From Bacteroidota bacterium (GTDB lineage Bacteria > Bacteroidota > Bacteroidia > Bacteroidales > NBLH01), in the NCBI GenBank assembly GCA_025361565.1, contig JANYKN010000030.1:1-63060 (forward strand): a DNA stretch of 63,060 bases. The letters run 5' to 3'. Below, piece after piece: positions 29,374-39,009 of the stretch. Positions within the stretch are counted from its first letter, which is position 1. Every line of letters begins with the position of its first letter. The notes below the pieces were generated by a model. It saw only the letters and a program-made list of their open reading frames with translations, searched no databases and had not been told where the DNA came from. The position numbers were made by a program, and so were the translations under genes.

Positions 29374-32300
29374 ATGATAAACAGAAATTTATTTTTCGTC
29401 CTTTTATTTTTGCCACAATTTCTTTTTGCCCAAAAAGCAGTCATTACAGAGGAAACCAAGGAATTTGTGACTTATCCGTTTAGCGACCCGAATCCAAATC
29501 CCATTTTAATGGAAAGTAAATTCAAGATTTATCCATATCATTCTTTTGACGGGTATAGCCAAGTTTCCATAAAGAAAAAATGGAAAGTTGTAAAACTTGA
29601 AAATGACTATATCGAAGTTTATATTCTGCCAGAAATTGGCGGTAAAGTTTGGGGTGCCATTGAAAAATCTACAGGTAAAGAGTTTATTTATAGTAACGAT
29701 GTGGTAAAATTCCGGAATATTTCTTTGCGTGGTCCCTGGACTTCTGGAGGAATTGAATATAATATCGGAATTATTGGCCATTCGCCGGCGACTGCTACTC
29801 CGGTAGATTATGTAACCCGTGAAAATGCCGATGGAAGCGTAAGTTGTATAGTGGGCAACATGGATTTGCCTTCGCGCACTCAATGGCGGGTTGAGATAAG
29901 GCTTTCAAAAGACAAAGCATATTTCGAAACCATTCCACTGTGGTATAATCCAACAAATGTTGCGCAATCCTACTATTGCTATATGACTGGTGCAGCGGCT
30001 GTCTCGGATGATTTGGAGTTTTTCTATCCAGGCAATCAATCGTTGGAACATGAGGGAAATGCACACCCATGGCCTGTTGTGGAAACAGGGCACGATTTGT
30101 CTAAATATAAAAACGATAATTATGGCTCCGATAAATCAAACCATGTTGTTGGTGATTATAAGGGATTTATGGGAGGATATTTTCACAATTCTGAATTTGG
30201 TTTTGGACATTGGGCTTTGTATAACGATATGCCCGGCAAAAAATTATGGTTGTGGTCAACTGCCAGAGATGGAGCAATTTGGACTGATTTATTAACAGAT
30301 AAACATGGCCAATATATGGAATTTCAAGCTGGTGGAACATTTAATCAGTATTCTCAAACTCCACGAAGAAGCACTATTAAAGAGTTAGCTTTTAATCCTG
30401 GCATTACCGACCAATGGAAAGAAATTTGGTTTCCTGTAAAACAAATTGGGGGCATGCAGGAAGTTTCGCCAAAGGGAGTTTTAAATGTTACGCACCAAAA
30501 TGGAAACCTATTCATTGGAATTAATTCGCTGGCTTTTGTTCAGGCAAAATTGATTGTAAAATCGGGCGATAATATCATTTATTCCGAAGAAAAATCGTTT
30601 CAGCCAATGGATGTTTACACAAAAACTATTGCCCTGGCCGATAATGAACCCTATCAAATATCGGTTGAAGGGATGGATTTGCAGAATAATTCGGTAAATA
30701 AAAGTTTAATAAAACGTCTGTTTACAAACACAATTCCTGCTGATTCTTCCAGCGCTTCACAATGGTATATGCAAGCAAATGAGTATAAAGAAAATAGGAA
30801 TTATAAACCTGCAAAAGCATGTTATCTGAAATGTTTACAAAAAGACAAGTTATTTGTTGATGCCTCAGTTGCACTTGCCGAATTATTTTACCGAAGCGCT
30901 CAGTACGATTCTGCTCTGTATTATGCAAATCAAGTGTTACAGCTAGATACCTATAATCCATCGGCCAATTATTTTGCGGGAATTACTTATCTGGCACAAG
31001 GCGATTTTATTAATTCACTCGAAGCTTTGGGTTGGGCTGCCCGTTCATTGGAATTTCGGACGGCAGCATTTGCCCTTATGGCAAGCATTGAGCTTCAACT
31101 TCATGATTTACCACTGGCAGAGCATTATGCAAACCAAGCGTTGGATTTTAATAACCGCAATTTTAATGCATTAAAAATTTTGTCAATTATATACCGCCAA
31201 CAAGGAAATACTGAGTTTGCCGATAAAACATTAGCAACCATTTCTTCTATTGATCCATTAAACCATTTTGCCGATTTTGAGCGCTATTTGTTGCACCCAA
31301 CTGACGAAAACCTTACAATTTTTAAAAGCGGTATAAAAAACGAATTCCCATACCAAACTTACTTGGAATTAGCTATAGAATATGCCAATTTAAACCTAAA
31401 TGAAAATGCGCTGAAAGTGTTGGATAATGCGCCGGAGCATGCATTGGTTTCTGTTTGGAGAGCATTTCTAAGTAAAAATATCAAATTTTTAGATGATGCA
31501 GTAAAATTATCGCCGTCTTTTGTTTTTCCTTATCGGACAGAAACTGCATCAGCACTTAAATGGGCAACAGCAAACAACACCAATTGGAAATTCAAATATT
31601 ACCTTGTGCTTAATTACTGGGCAATCGACCGTGTTGACGAAGCAAAATCACTTTTACAAGCTTGCAACAATGAACCTGATTTTGCTACTTTTTATACATC
31701 AAGGGCTTTTCTGTTTAAAGCAAGCGATAAGAAACAAGCAATGGCCGATTTGCAAAAAGCCATACAATTTGACCCTACCGATTGGCGTAATTGGAGTAAA
31801 TTGATTGAGTTTTATGAAAGTATTCCAGATAATAAAACAGCGTTGGAACTATCAGTAGAAGCTTCAAAAAAATTTAAAGGAAACTTCAACCTCGAAATTC
31901 AGTGCGCCAGGGTTCAGTTAAACAATGGACAATATGTAGAATGCCTTAAAACACTGGGAAAAACAAATGTTATCCCATTTGAAGGTTCGCGTCAGGGAAA
32001 GTATATGTTCGAACAGGCTTACATTCAATTAGCCATTGGTTTAATGGATAAGAAAAATTACAAAGGAGCAATGGAAAAACTTGAACTATCCAAAGCATGG
32101 CCTGAAAATCTTGGAGTAGGAGCACCTTATGGGCCTGACAACCGTTTACAAAACTATTTGGAAGCTATTTGTATGGATAAATTGGGAAAAACCAAAGAGG
32201 CTGGTGTTTTTCGTGATTCCATTGTTAGTTATACTGAAACTCATTATGCTGATTTTCTTCCTTCATTTAATAACATACTGTCTTTGTGGATTTTGCAGAA

Positions 32301-32487
32301 GGAGGGAAAAAATGATGATGCCAACAATCTAGTGAATAAAATAAAGGAAATGGAAACTTACAACCTTCCAAAGCATCAATGGGTAGTGGCTACATTCTTA
32401 AAAGATGAGAAAATTATTCAAAAACTTGAAAAAGATTTGGCAACAAACAATTATATTAAAATAATTAAAAAATTGCGGGATTTATAG
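29374..32487 (+). CDS. Secreted DUF5107 plus tetratricopeptide-repeat protein
   Basis: This 1037-residue exported protein (signal peptide ending FLFAQ, ATG at 29374) has two parts. Residues about 25-350 form a DUF5107-like domain of the galactose-mutarotase fold (VYILPEIGGKVWGAIEKSTG, SGGIEYNIG, LPSRTQW). Residues about 470-1030 are a row of tetratricopeptide repeats (NPSANYFAGITYLAQGDF, NALKILSIIYRQQGN). DUF5107-TPR proteins recur in glycan loci of Bacteroidota and Actinobacteria. The mutarotase-like fold suggests sugar binding. GH88 follows after 40 bases. Confidence 0.8.
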   Translation: MINRNLFFVLLFLPQFLFAQKAVITEETKEFVTYPFSDPNPNPILMESKFKIYPYHSFDGYSQVSIKKKWKVVKLENDYIEVYILPEIGGKVWGAIEKSTGKEFIYSNDVVKFRNISLRGPWTSGGIEYNIGIIGHSPATATPVDYVTRENADGSVSCIVGNMDLPSRTQWRVEIRLSKDKAYFETIPLWYNPTNVAQSYYCYMTGAAAVSDDLEFFYPGNQSLEHEGNAHPWPVVETGHDLSKYKNDNYGSDKSNHVVGDYKGFMGGYFHNSEFGFGHWALYNDMPGKKLWLWSTARDGAIWTDLLTDKHGQYMEFQAGGTFNQYSQTPRRSTIKELAFNPGITDQWKEIWFPVKQIGGMQEVSPKGVLNVTHQNGNLFIGINSLAFVQAKLIVKSGDNIIYSEEKSFQPMDVYTKTIALADNEPYQISVEGMDLQNNSVNKSLIKRLFTNTIPADSSSASQWYMQANEYKENRNYKPAKACYLKCLQKDKLFVDASVALAELFYRSAQYDSALYYANQVLQLDTYNPSANYFAGITYLAQGDFINSLEALGWAARSLEFRTAAFALMASIELQLHDLPLAEHYANQALDFNNRNFNALKILSIIYRQQGNTEFADKTLATISSIDPLNHFADFERYLLHPTDENLTIFKSGIKNEFPYQTYLELAIEYANLNLNENALKVLDNAPEHALVSVWRAFLSKNIKFLDDAVKLSPSFVFPYRTETASALKWATANNTNWKFKYYLVLNYWAIDRVDEAKSLLQACNNEPDFATFYTSRAFLFKASDKKQAMADLQKAIQFDPTDWRNWSKLIEFYESIPDNKTALELSVEASKKFKGNFNLEIQCARVQLNNGQYVECLKTLGKTNVIPFEGSRQGKYMFEQAYIQLAIGLMDKKNYKGAMEKLELSKAWPENLGVGAPYGPDNRLQNYLEAICMDKLGKTKEAGVFRDSIVSYTETHYADFLPSFNNILSLWILQKEGKNDDANNLVNKIKEMETYNLPKHQWVVATFLKDEKIIQKLEKDLATNNYIKIIKKLRDL

Positions 32488-32527
32488 AAATCTTGTTGCC
32501 ACATCATTGATTTAAACAAAATATGCG

Positions 32528-33910
32528 ATGATTAAAATTAACCGATCTCTCAAACCATTTGATTTGTCAAATAAGCTTGAAAATTTTTGGCAACTTTCAG
32601 GTCAGAAAATCAAGCTTATTGAATCAAAATACAATGAATCAAAAGGCTCTCCTGTTTTTACAGTGAATGGAACTTACACAACACGCGGCTGGACAGAATG
32701 GACCCAAGGCTTTCAATATGGATCAGCCATTCTGCAATACGATGTTACCAGTGAAAAAGAAATGCTCTATGAGGCCAGGAAAAAGACCCTGGAAAAAATG
32801 GCACCTCATGTAAGCAATATTGGTGTTCATGATCATGGTTTTAACAATATAAGTACTTATGGGAATTTGTTGCGCCTGATGAATGAAGGAAAGATTGCAC
32901 ATAACGAGTGGGAAAAAAACTTTTACGAACTGGCTTTGAAGATTTCAGGTGCTGTGCAAGCTTCACGTTGGACGCCAATAAAAACGGGAGGTTTCATAAA
33001 TTCATTCAATGGTGCTCATTCATTATTTGTCGATACAATCCGCTCTTGTCGTGCTTTAACAGTTAGCCACTTGCTGGGCCATTTTTTTCAAAGCGAAGGC
33101 GATGTCAAAATAAATTTACTTGAACGTGCCTTGCAACATATAAAAGCTACTGCAAGTTATTCCGTTTTTTATGGCGAAGGACGTGATTCTTATGATGTTT
33201 GGGGACGAACTGCACACGAAATAATTTTTAACGTACAGGATGGAAATTTCCGTTGCCCAAATTCACAACAAGGCTATTCTGGTTTCACTACCTGGACTCG
33301 TGGATTGGCTTGGGCTATGTGTGGATTTTCAGAACAATTGGAATGGTTGAATTTTATTTCTGAAAAAGAACTGATTGATTTTGGTGGAAAAGAAGCCAAT
33401 GAATCGTTCATGTTAAAAGCAGCTAAAGCAACCTGCGATTTTTATATTGAAAATACTCCAATTGATGGAATTCCTTATTGGGATGCAGGTGCTCCTAACC
33501 TCTACAAATTGGGCGATTATCTCAATAAACCAGCAAATCCTTTCAACAACTTTGAACCCGTCGATAGTTCAGCGGCAGCAATTGGTGCCCAGGGCTTATT
33601 CAGGCTAGGAAAATATCTAATGGAAAAAGGCGATTCTGAGGCGGGCTCAAAATACTGGCAGGCTGGACTTACGGTTATGAATACTTTGCTTGATCACCCT
33701 TATTTAAGTACAGATCCAAATCATCAGGGATTACTCTTGCATTCTATTTACCATCATCCCAATGGCTGGGATTTTATTCCCAAAGGAAGCAAAATTCCTT
33801 ACGGAGAATCAAGTATGTGGGGCGATTATCATATCCGTGAGGTGTGCTTATATCTTCAGAGAATTATCAACCACGAAAATTATTACACTTATTTCAATTG
33901 CGTAAAATGA
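32528..33910 (+). CDS. Unsaturated glucuronyl hydrolase (GH88)
   Basis: This 460-residue (alpha/alpha)6-barrel enzyme hydrates and releases the unsaturated uronate from lyase products. GH88 features include VHDHGFNN, the VDTIRSCRAL helix, VQDGNFRCPNSQQGYSG and FTTWTRGLAWAMCGF, and the late LLHSIYHHPNGWDFIP. No signal peptide is present, so it acts in the cytoplasm on imported oligosaccharides. The stop codon overlaps the start of the next gene (ATGA), showing translational coupling. It is the logical partner of the heparinase-type lyase. Confidence 0.9.
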   Translation: MIKINRSLKPFDLSNKLENFWQLSGQKIKLIESKYNESKGSPVFTVNGTYTTRGWTEWTQGFQYGSAILQYDVTSEKEMLYEARKKTLEKMAPHVSNIGVHDHGFNNISTYGNLLRLMNEGKIAHNEWEKNFYELALKISGAVQASRWTPIKTGGFINSFNGAHSLFVDTIRSCRALTVSHLLGHFFQSEGDVKINLLERALQHIKATASYSVFYGEGRDSYDVWGRTAHEIIFNVQDGNFRCPNSQQGYSGFTTWTRGLAWAMCGFSEQLEWLNFISEKELIDFGGKEANESFMLKAAKATCDFYIENTPIDGIPYWDAGAPNLYKLGDYLNKPANPFNNFEPVDSSAAAIGAQGLFRLGKYLMEKGDSEAGSKYWQAGLTVMNTLLDHPYLSTDPNHQGLLLHSIYHHPNGWDFIPKGSKIPYGESSMWGDYHIREVCLYLQRIINHENYYTYFNCVK

Positions 33911-34740
33911 AAACAAATCAGATAAAGGATCTTTCACGACTCTGTATCCATACCATTACTACAAAACCATTCAATATTGAACAAGCAGCCAATAACTATT
34001 CAGCTAATGGTGTAAAAGGAATAACGGTGTGGCGAGATGCACTTCAAAACAGGAACATAAAACAAACCGGTGAAATGTTGCGCCAGCACAATCTATCTGT
34101 TGTTTCACTATGCAGGGGTGGCTTTTTTCCTGGTAAAGAGCAAAAAAAACGACAAGAAGCTATTGAGGATAACCGAAGGGCAATTGAAGAAGCATTTGAA
34201 TTGGGTACAAATTTAATTGTATTGGTTTGTGGAGCTGATCCATCGCAATCTTTGGAAGATTCGCGCAAACAAATATGCGACGGCATATCAACCATATTGC
34301 CGGAGGCAAAGGCAGCAGGAATAAAATTGGCAATTGAACCTTTGCATCCAATGTACGCCGATACCCGATCTGCCATTAACACACTTGCCCAGGCGAATGA
34401 TATGACAGAGGCCTTGAATTCTCCCTGGGTAGGAGTAGCAGTTGATGTGTATCATCTCTGGTGGGATCCAAATTTAGAAAGTGAAATAGAACGATGTGGA
34501 AAAAATAATGCTTTGTTGGCTTTTCATGTTTGCGATTGGAAATCACCAACTGTTGACTTTCTGAATGATCGTGGCTTGATGGGTGAAGGCTGCATTCCAA
34601 TAAAAAAGATAAGATCTTGGGTTGAGGCCACTGGTTTTAATGGCTTTATTGAGGTAGAAATATTTTCTAATTCTTATTGGAAACAAGATCAAGCTATGTT
34701 TCTAAAGAATATTGTAAAAGCATATCAAGAAAATGTTTAA
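33907..34740 (+). CDS. Sugar phosphate isomerase/epimerase-fold protein
   Basis: This 277-residue TIM barrel of the AP-endonuclease-2/xylose isomerase-like superfamily starts at the ATG overlapping the GH88 stop. Metal-site segments are LAIEPLHPMYADTRS, VAVDVYHLWWDPN, and the terminal FIEVEIFSN. No signal peptide is seen. Members isomerise or epimerise sugars, and some hydrolyse or eliminate 3-keto-glycosides. Tight coupling to GH88 suggests action on the same imported sugar. Confidence 0.85.
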   Translation: MKTNQIKDLSRLCIHTITTKPFNIEQAANNYSANGVKGITVWRDALQNRNIKQTGEMLRQHNLSVVSLCRGGFFPGKEQKKRQEAIEDNRRAIEEAFELGTNLIVLVCGADPSQSLEDSRKQICDGISTILPEAKAAGIKLAIEPLHPMYADTRSAINTLAQANDMTEALNSPWVGVAVDVYHLWWDPNLESEIERCGKNNALLAFHVCDWKSPTVDFLNDRGLMGEGCIPIKKIRSWVEATGFNGFIEVEIFSNSYWKQDQAMFLKNIVKAYQENV

Positions 34741-34758
34741 AATTTTAAAAATGAAATT

Positions 34759-36036
34759 ATGAACAAGAGAAAAAAAAATTGGCAGTTTAATCAGGTCATA
34801 TTTGCATCAGCAATAGTATTTGTTCTTCTAACTGTTTTATTTACTTCATGTAGGGATGTGGTAAGCAATTCAGGCTCTGCCAACAATCTTTTTGAATTCG
34901 ACAACAATATGGAAAGCCGCTGGAGCAGTCCCGAAAACATAAATGGTGAAAAAGGTACGGGAGGCAAATCGAACAATGGTGCAAAAGGTCATCCATGCGA
35001 TTCGATAGGAGCCGGCAAGTCATATTCCTTGTTGGACATTCAGGGCCAAGGTATTGTTCAAAGGATTTGGATTACCATAAGTGACCGTTCTCCTGAAATG
35101 TTGCGATCCCTGAAAATTGAAATATTTTGGGATAATGAAACTAAACCTGCGGTATCAGTGCCTTTTGGCGATTTTTTCGGGATTGGTTTAGGAAAAACAA
35201 CAGCCTTTCAAAATGCACTGTTTGCTAATGCCGAAGGGCGATCTTTCAATTGTTTTATACCAATGCCTTTCAAAAAAGCAGCAAAAATTGTGGTTACAAA
35301 TGAGTCAAATATAACATTGGACCAAATCTTTTTTGATATTGATTATGGTTTATTAAAAACCTGGAATGATAATAATCTTTATTTTCATGCATTTTGGCAA
35401 AGAGATACAGCTACCCGGCTTACTAAGGATTTTGAGCTACTGCCTAAAGTAGAAGGCATGGGCAGGTTTCTTGGAACAAATATTGGCGTTTGTGCAAACC
35501 CTCTCTTTAAAAATGTTTGGTTTGGCGAAGGTGAAGTAAAAATGTATATGGACGGTGATGATAAATATCCCACATTGGTTGGTACGGGAACAGAAGATTA
35601 TATTGGTACAGCTTATGGTCAGGGCAAATTTATAAACATATATTCGGGCTGCACAGTTGCTGATGAAGTCCTTAGGGAATGGGCATTTTATCGCTTTCAT
35701 ATTCCCGATCCTGTGTTTTTCAAAAAGAGTATAAAGGTTACTATTCAACAAATTAGCGGATATCATACTGCTCAGAATGTAAAATTTCAGGAAGCCGGTT
35801 TACCAATGATTCCAGTAGCAACTTTTAAAGCGGGACAAGTAGATAAATTCTATAAAAAGGATAAATTAGTCAAATTGGATTCGATAAAAATGGTACAAGG
35901 TTGGACAAATTTCTATAGTTCAGATGATGTTTCGGCAGTTGCTTATTTTTATTTGGATAAGCCTTCAAGCAATTTGCCACCAATTCAATCAGTAGATTTG
36001 AGAACTAAAAACTTAAGAATAAATAAACATACATAA
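34759..36036 (+). CDS. GH172 (DUF2961) lipoprotein
   Basis: This 425-residue lipoprotein (lipobox LLFTSCRD region) is a DUF2961 protein, now glycoside hydrolase family 172, whose characterised members act on alpha-D-fructofuranosidic or arabinofuranosidic links. Key segments are ESRWSSPENINGEKGTGG, the DIQGQGIVQRIWIT strand, GTGTEDYIGTAYG with the catalytic Glu, and YRFHIPDPVFF. The family works as trimers of a viral-capsid-like jelly-roll fold. Here it probably removes furanosidic side groups. Confidence 0.85.
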   Translation: MNKRKKNWQFNQVIFASAIVFVLLTVLFTSCRDVVSNSGSANNLFEFDNNMESRWSSPENINGEKGTGGKSNNGAKGHPCDSIGAGKSYSLLDIQGQGIVQRIWITISDRSPEMLRSLKIEIFWDNETKPAVSVPFGDFFGIGLGKTTAFQNALFANAEGRSFNCFIPMPFKKAAKIVVTNESNITLDQIFFDIDYGLLKTWNDNNLYFHAFWQRDTATRLTKDFELLPKVEGMGRFLGTNIGVCANPLFKNVWFGEGEVKMYMDGDDKYPTLVGTGTEDYIGTAYGQGKFINIYSGCTVADEVLREWAFYRFHIPDPVFFKKSIKVTIQQISGYHTAQNVKFQEAGLPMIPVATFKAGQVDKFYKKDKLVKLDSIKMVQGWTNFYSSDDVSAVAYFYLDKPSSNLPPIQSVDLRTKNLRINKHT

Positions 36037-36051
36037 TTTTATAATAAAAAT

Positions 36052-37200
36052 ATGAAGATACATACAATCGGAATTATCATGAACGGCGTAACTGGCCGAA
36101 TGGGAACCAATCAACATTTGCTCCGTTCAATAGCTGAAATAATAAAACAGGGCGGCGTCAAAATTGGTCCAGGTGAAACCATTATGCCTGATCCAATTTT
36201 AATTGGCCGTGATGAAAATAAGCTAAAAAAGCTTTGTGAACTTACTGGAATTACCAAAATGAGCACAGATTTGGATTCGGCACTTAAAAACCCTGAGAAC
36301 ATTATTTATTTTGATGCTCAAACAACTGGAAGACGAGCCGAAGCAGTTCGAAAAGCAGTTAAAGCAGGCAAACATATCTATTGCGAAAAACCAATTGCAG
36401 TGAGCACCCAGGTTGCCATGGAACTTTATGATTTGTGTTCCAAAGCAGGACTAAAAAATGGTGTTGTGCAAGATAAGCTATGGTTGCCCGGAATTGTAAA
36501 ACTCAAACGCCTTATTCAGCAAGGATTCTTTGGAAAAATTCTTTCGGTCAGAGGTGAGTTTGGATATTGGGTATTTGAAGGTGATACCATTGCTGCACAA
36601 CGGCCTTCATGGAATTACAGAAAAGAAGATGATGGTGGAATTATCTCGGATATGCTTTGTCACTGGCGATATGTTTTGGACAATGTATTTGGAAAAGTGA
36701 AAGCTGTTTCTTGTCTTGGTGCCACTCACATTGATAAACGGGTTGATGAGAATGGGAAAACCTACAAAAGTACGGCTGACGATTCTGCGTATGCAACTTT
36801 TGAATTGGAAGGTGGCATTATCGCCCAATTCAATTCTTCTTGGACGGTAAGGGTTCGGCGCGACGATTTGCTAACCTTGCAGGTGGATGGCACAAAAGGA
36901 TCTGCTGTTGCCGGATTGCGTGAATGCTACATCCAGCATTACGGAAATACGCCAAAGCCGGTTTGGAACCCAGATATTGCCCAACCAATTGATTTCTTCG
37001 CAGGTTGGTCTAAAGTACCTGAGCAAGAAGTATATGACAATGCTTTCAAATCACAGTGGGAGTTATTTTTAAAACATGTTGTAAAAGATGAACCATTTCC
37101 ATGGGATTTGCGCGAAGGTGCAAAAGGTGTTCAACTATCGGAGAAAGGTTTGGAAAGTTGGGCAAAGCGCTGTTGGGTAGAAATTCCTGAATTAAAATAA
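36052..37200 (+). CDS. Gfo/Idh/MocA-family oxidoreductase (cytoplasmic)
   Basis: This 382-residue NAD(P)-dependent enzyme lacks a signal peptide. The Rossmann start reads IIMNGVTGRMGTNQHLL, and the family EKP motif is in YCEKPIAVS. Conserved KLWLPGIVKLK, GGIISDMLCHWRYVLD and DDLLTLQVDGT follow. It lies 15 bases after GH172 and 5 before an SDR, so these four genes up to 39003 are probably one transcript. A keto-sugar step is inferred. Confidence 0.85.
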   Translation: MKIHTIGIIMNGVTGRMGTNQHLLRSIAEIIKQGGVKIGPGETIMPDPILIGRDENKLKKLCELTGITKMSTDLDSALKNPENIIYFDAQTTGRRAEAVRKAVKAGKHIYCEKPIAVSTQVAMELYDLCSKAGLKNGVVQDKLWLPGIVKLKRLIQQGFFGKILSVRGEFGYWVFEGDTIAAQRPSWNYRKEDDGGIISDMLCHWRYVLDNVFGKVKAVSCLGATHIDKRVDENGKTYKSTADDSAYATFELEGGIIAQFNSSWTVRVRRDDLLTLQVDGTKGSAVAGLRECYIQHYGNTPKPVWNPDIAQPIDFFAGWSKVPEQEVYDNAFKSQWELFLKHVVKDEPFPWDLREGAKGVQLSEKGLESWAKRCWVEIPELK

Positions 37201-37205
37201 AGAAT

Positions 37206-37976
37206 ATGAGAAAAGTCGCTTTAATCACAGGTGGGAGTAGAGGCATAGGATTGGGCATTGCAACGCATCTTGCCCAATCCGGTTTTGATATTGCAATCAA
37301 TGGAATTCGTTCTGAGGAAGCTGTAGTTGATGTTCTGAAAAACATAGGAAACCTCGGTGTAGATGCCATTTACTGTCAAGGTAATATTGCTTTAAAAGAA
37401 GACAGAAAAAAAATTCTGTACCAGGTTAAAAATCATTTTAACAGGCTGAATGTTTTGGTTAATAATGCCGGAATTGCGCCTCGTGAGCGGCACGATATCC
37501 TTTTAGCAACTGAAGAAAGTTTTGATGAAGTAATTGCCACAAATTTAAAAGGTCCATATTTTCTGACTCAAGATGTGGCAAATTGGATGATTGAACAGAA
37601 ATATAGTGAAAATAATTTTTCAGCTTGTATTATTAATGTTTCTTCCATTTCTTCAACAGTGGCTTCCGTTAATCGTGGCGAATATTGTATTTCAAAAGCG
37701 GGTGTGAGTATGGCTACACGGCTTTTTGCTGTTCGTTTGGGCGAGTTTGATATTCCTGTTTTTGAAGTCCGTCCAGGGTTAATAAATACAGATATGACTT
37801 CGGGTGTAAAAGAAAAATACGACAATTTATTTAAAAATGGCCTATGTGTTCAAAAAAGATGGGGTCAGCCCAAAGATGTCGGGAAAGTTGTCAGTGCCTT
37901 GGCATCAGGTAATTTTATGTATTCAACCGGCCAGGTTATTATGGTTGATGGCGGACAAACAATTCCTAGATTATAA
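37206..37976 (+). CDS. Short-chain dehydrogenase/reductase, sugar or uronate oxidoreductase
   Basis: This 256-residue SDR has the TGGSRGIGLG nucleotide loop, NNAGIAPRER, the catalytic Ser in NVSSISS, the YCISKAG Tyr-Lys pair, and the late GQVIMVDGGQT. Annotation pipelines often call this type a 3-ketoacyl-ACP reductase. In a uronate locus a KduD-like reduction of 2,5-diketo-3-deoxygluconate, or reduction of a keto sugar, is at least as likely. Only five bases separate it from the upstream oxidoreductase. Confidence 0.85.
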   Translation: MRKVALITGGSRGIGLGIATHLAQSGFDIAINGIRSEEAVVDVLKNIGNLGVDAIYCQGNIALKEDRKKILYQVKNHFNRLNVLVNNAGIAPRERHDILLATEESFDEVIATNLKGPYFLTQDVANWMIEQKYSENNFSACIINVSSISSTVASVNRGEYCISKAGVSMATRLFAVRLGEFDIPVFEVRPGLINTDMTSGVKEKYDNLFKNGLCVQKRWGQPKDVGKVVSALASGNFMYSTGQVIMVDGGQTIPRL

Positions 37977-37986
37977 AATAAAACAA

Positions 37987-39003
37987 ATGGAAATATCCAG
38001 AAGAAATTTTTTAGTGAAATCATCGCTCTTGGCAGCAGGATTTTCGGTTGGTGTTAATAATATTCTACAAGCAAAACAAGATAACATTAATGAGCTGAAA
38101 GAAACCTTGTTACCCAACTTTAAGGATAAGGAATCATTTAATTTCAGTGTGTTTTCCAAAACACTGCAATGGCTTGATTGTAATGAAATGGCAAAGTTTG
38201 TTGCTGAAATTGGATTCGATGGAATTGATTTAACAGTCAGGCCAAATGGTCACGTTTTACCAGAAAATGTTGAACAAGATCTGCCGAAAGCAGTAGAAGC
38301 TGCAAAAAAAGCAGGTATATCTATTTTTATGATAGTTACATCAATAAATGATGCGGATGATCCAATAGCAGAAAGAATTCTGAAGACAGCGAGCGCTCTT
38401 GGAATTAAACATTACAGAATGGATTGGTTGTATTATGATGAAAGTAAAACGATTGATGAAAACCTGGCGATAATCCAAACAAAGATGAGTAAACTAGCTT
38501 TACTCAACGAAAAATATAAAATCCGGGGTGAATACCAGAATCATTCGGGAAAATATACTCCCAATTCATATTTTGGATCTGCAATTTGGGACTTGCATTC
38601 AGTTTTAAAAAGCATCAATTCACCATGGATTGGTTCTCAATATGATATCATGCACTCCACTGTGGAAGGTGCTTTTTCGTGGGAAACAAATTTAAAATTG
38701 ATGAGTCCATATATCCAGACTCTAGCAATGAAGGATTTTTATTGGTTAAAAAAACAAGACAAATGGGTTCCAGAAGTTACAACAATTGGTTCTGGAATGA
38801 TTGATTTTAATTACTATTTCGAATTGCTGAAAAAGTATAAAATCAGTTGTCCGGTTACTATGCATTATGAATATCCCTTAGGAGATCTGGAAAAAGGTGA
38901 CAAAACACTTACTAAAGTAAAAAGGGAAGAAGTTATCACTTTAATGAAAAATGATTTAATCTATCTAAAGAACCTTTTCAGACAAAAGGGAATGATTCAA
39001 TAG
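37987..39003 (+). CDS. Tat-exported sugar isomerase/epimerase-fold protein
   Basis: This 338-residue protein starts with a twin-arginine signal (SRRNFLVKSSLLAAGFSVG) at the ATG at 37987. The TIM barrel has FVAEIGFDGIDLTVR, RGEYQNHSG, and IGSQYDIMHST, ending TMHYEYPLGD. It is the last gene of the + strand block. Its stop lies six bases from the stop of the opposing cytochrome gene, leaving no room for a one-sided terminator. A periplasmic sugar conversion is inferred. Confidence 0.85.
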   Translation: MEISRRNFLVKSSLLAAGFSVGVNNILQAKQDNINELKETLLPNFKDKESFNFSVFSKTLQWLDCNEMAKFVAEIGFDGIDLTVRPNGHVLPENVEQDLPKAVEAAKKAGISIFMIVTSINDADDPIAERILKTASALGIKHYRMDWLYYDESKTIDENLAIIQTKMSKLALLNEKYKIRGEYQNHSGKYTPNSYFGSAIWDLHSVLKSINSPWIGSQYDIMHSTVEGAFSWETNLKLMSPYIQTLAMKDFYWLKKQDKWVPEVTTIGSGMIDFNYYFELLKKYKISCPVTMHYEYPLGDLEKGDKTLTKVKREEVITLMKNDLIYLKNLFRQKGMIQ

Positions 39004-39009
39004 AATGAA

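Noticed and set aside
37206-37976. Naming the SDR gene kduD or fabG
   Set aside because: The motifs define only the SDR superfamily. The context favours a sugar substrate, but family membership within SDRs needs a search.
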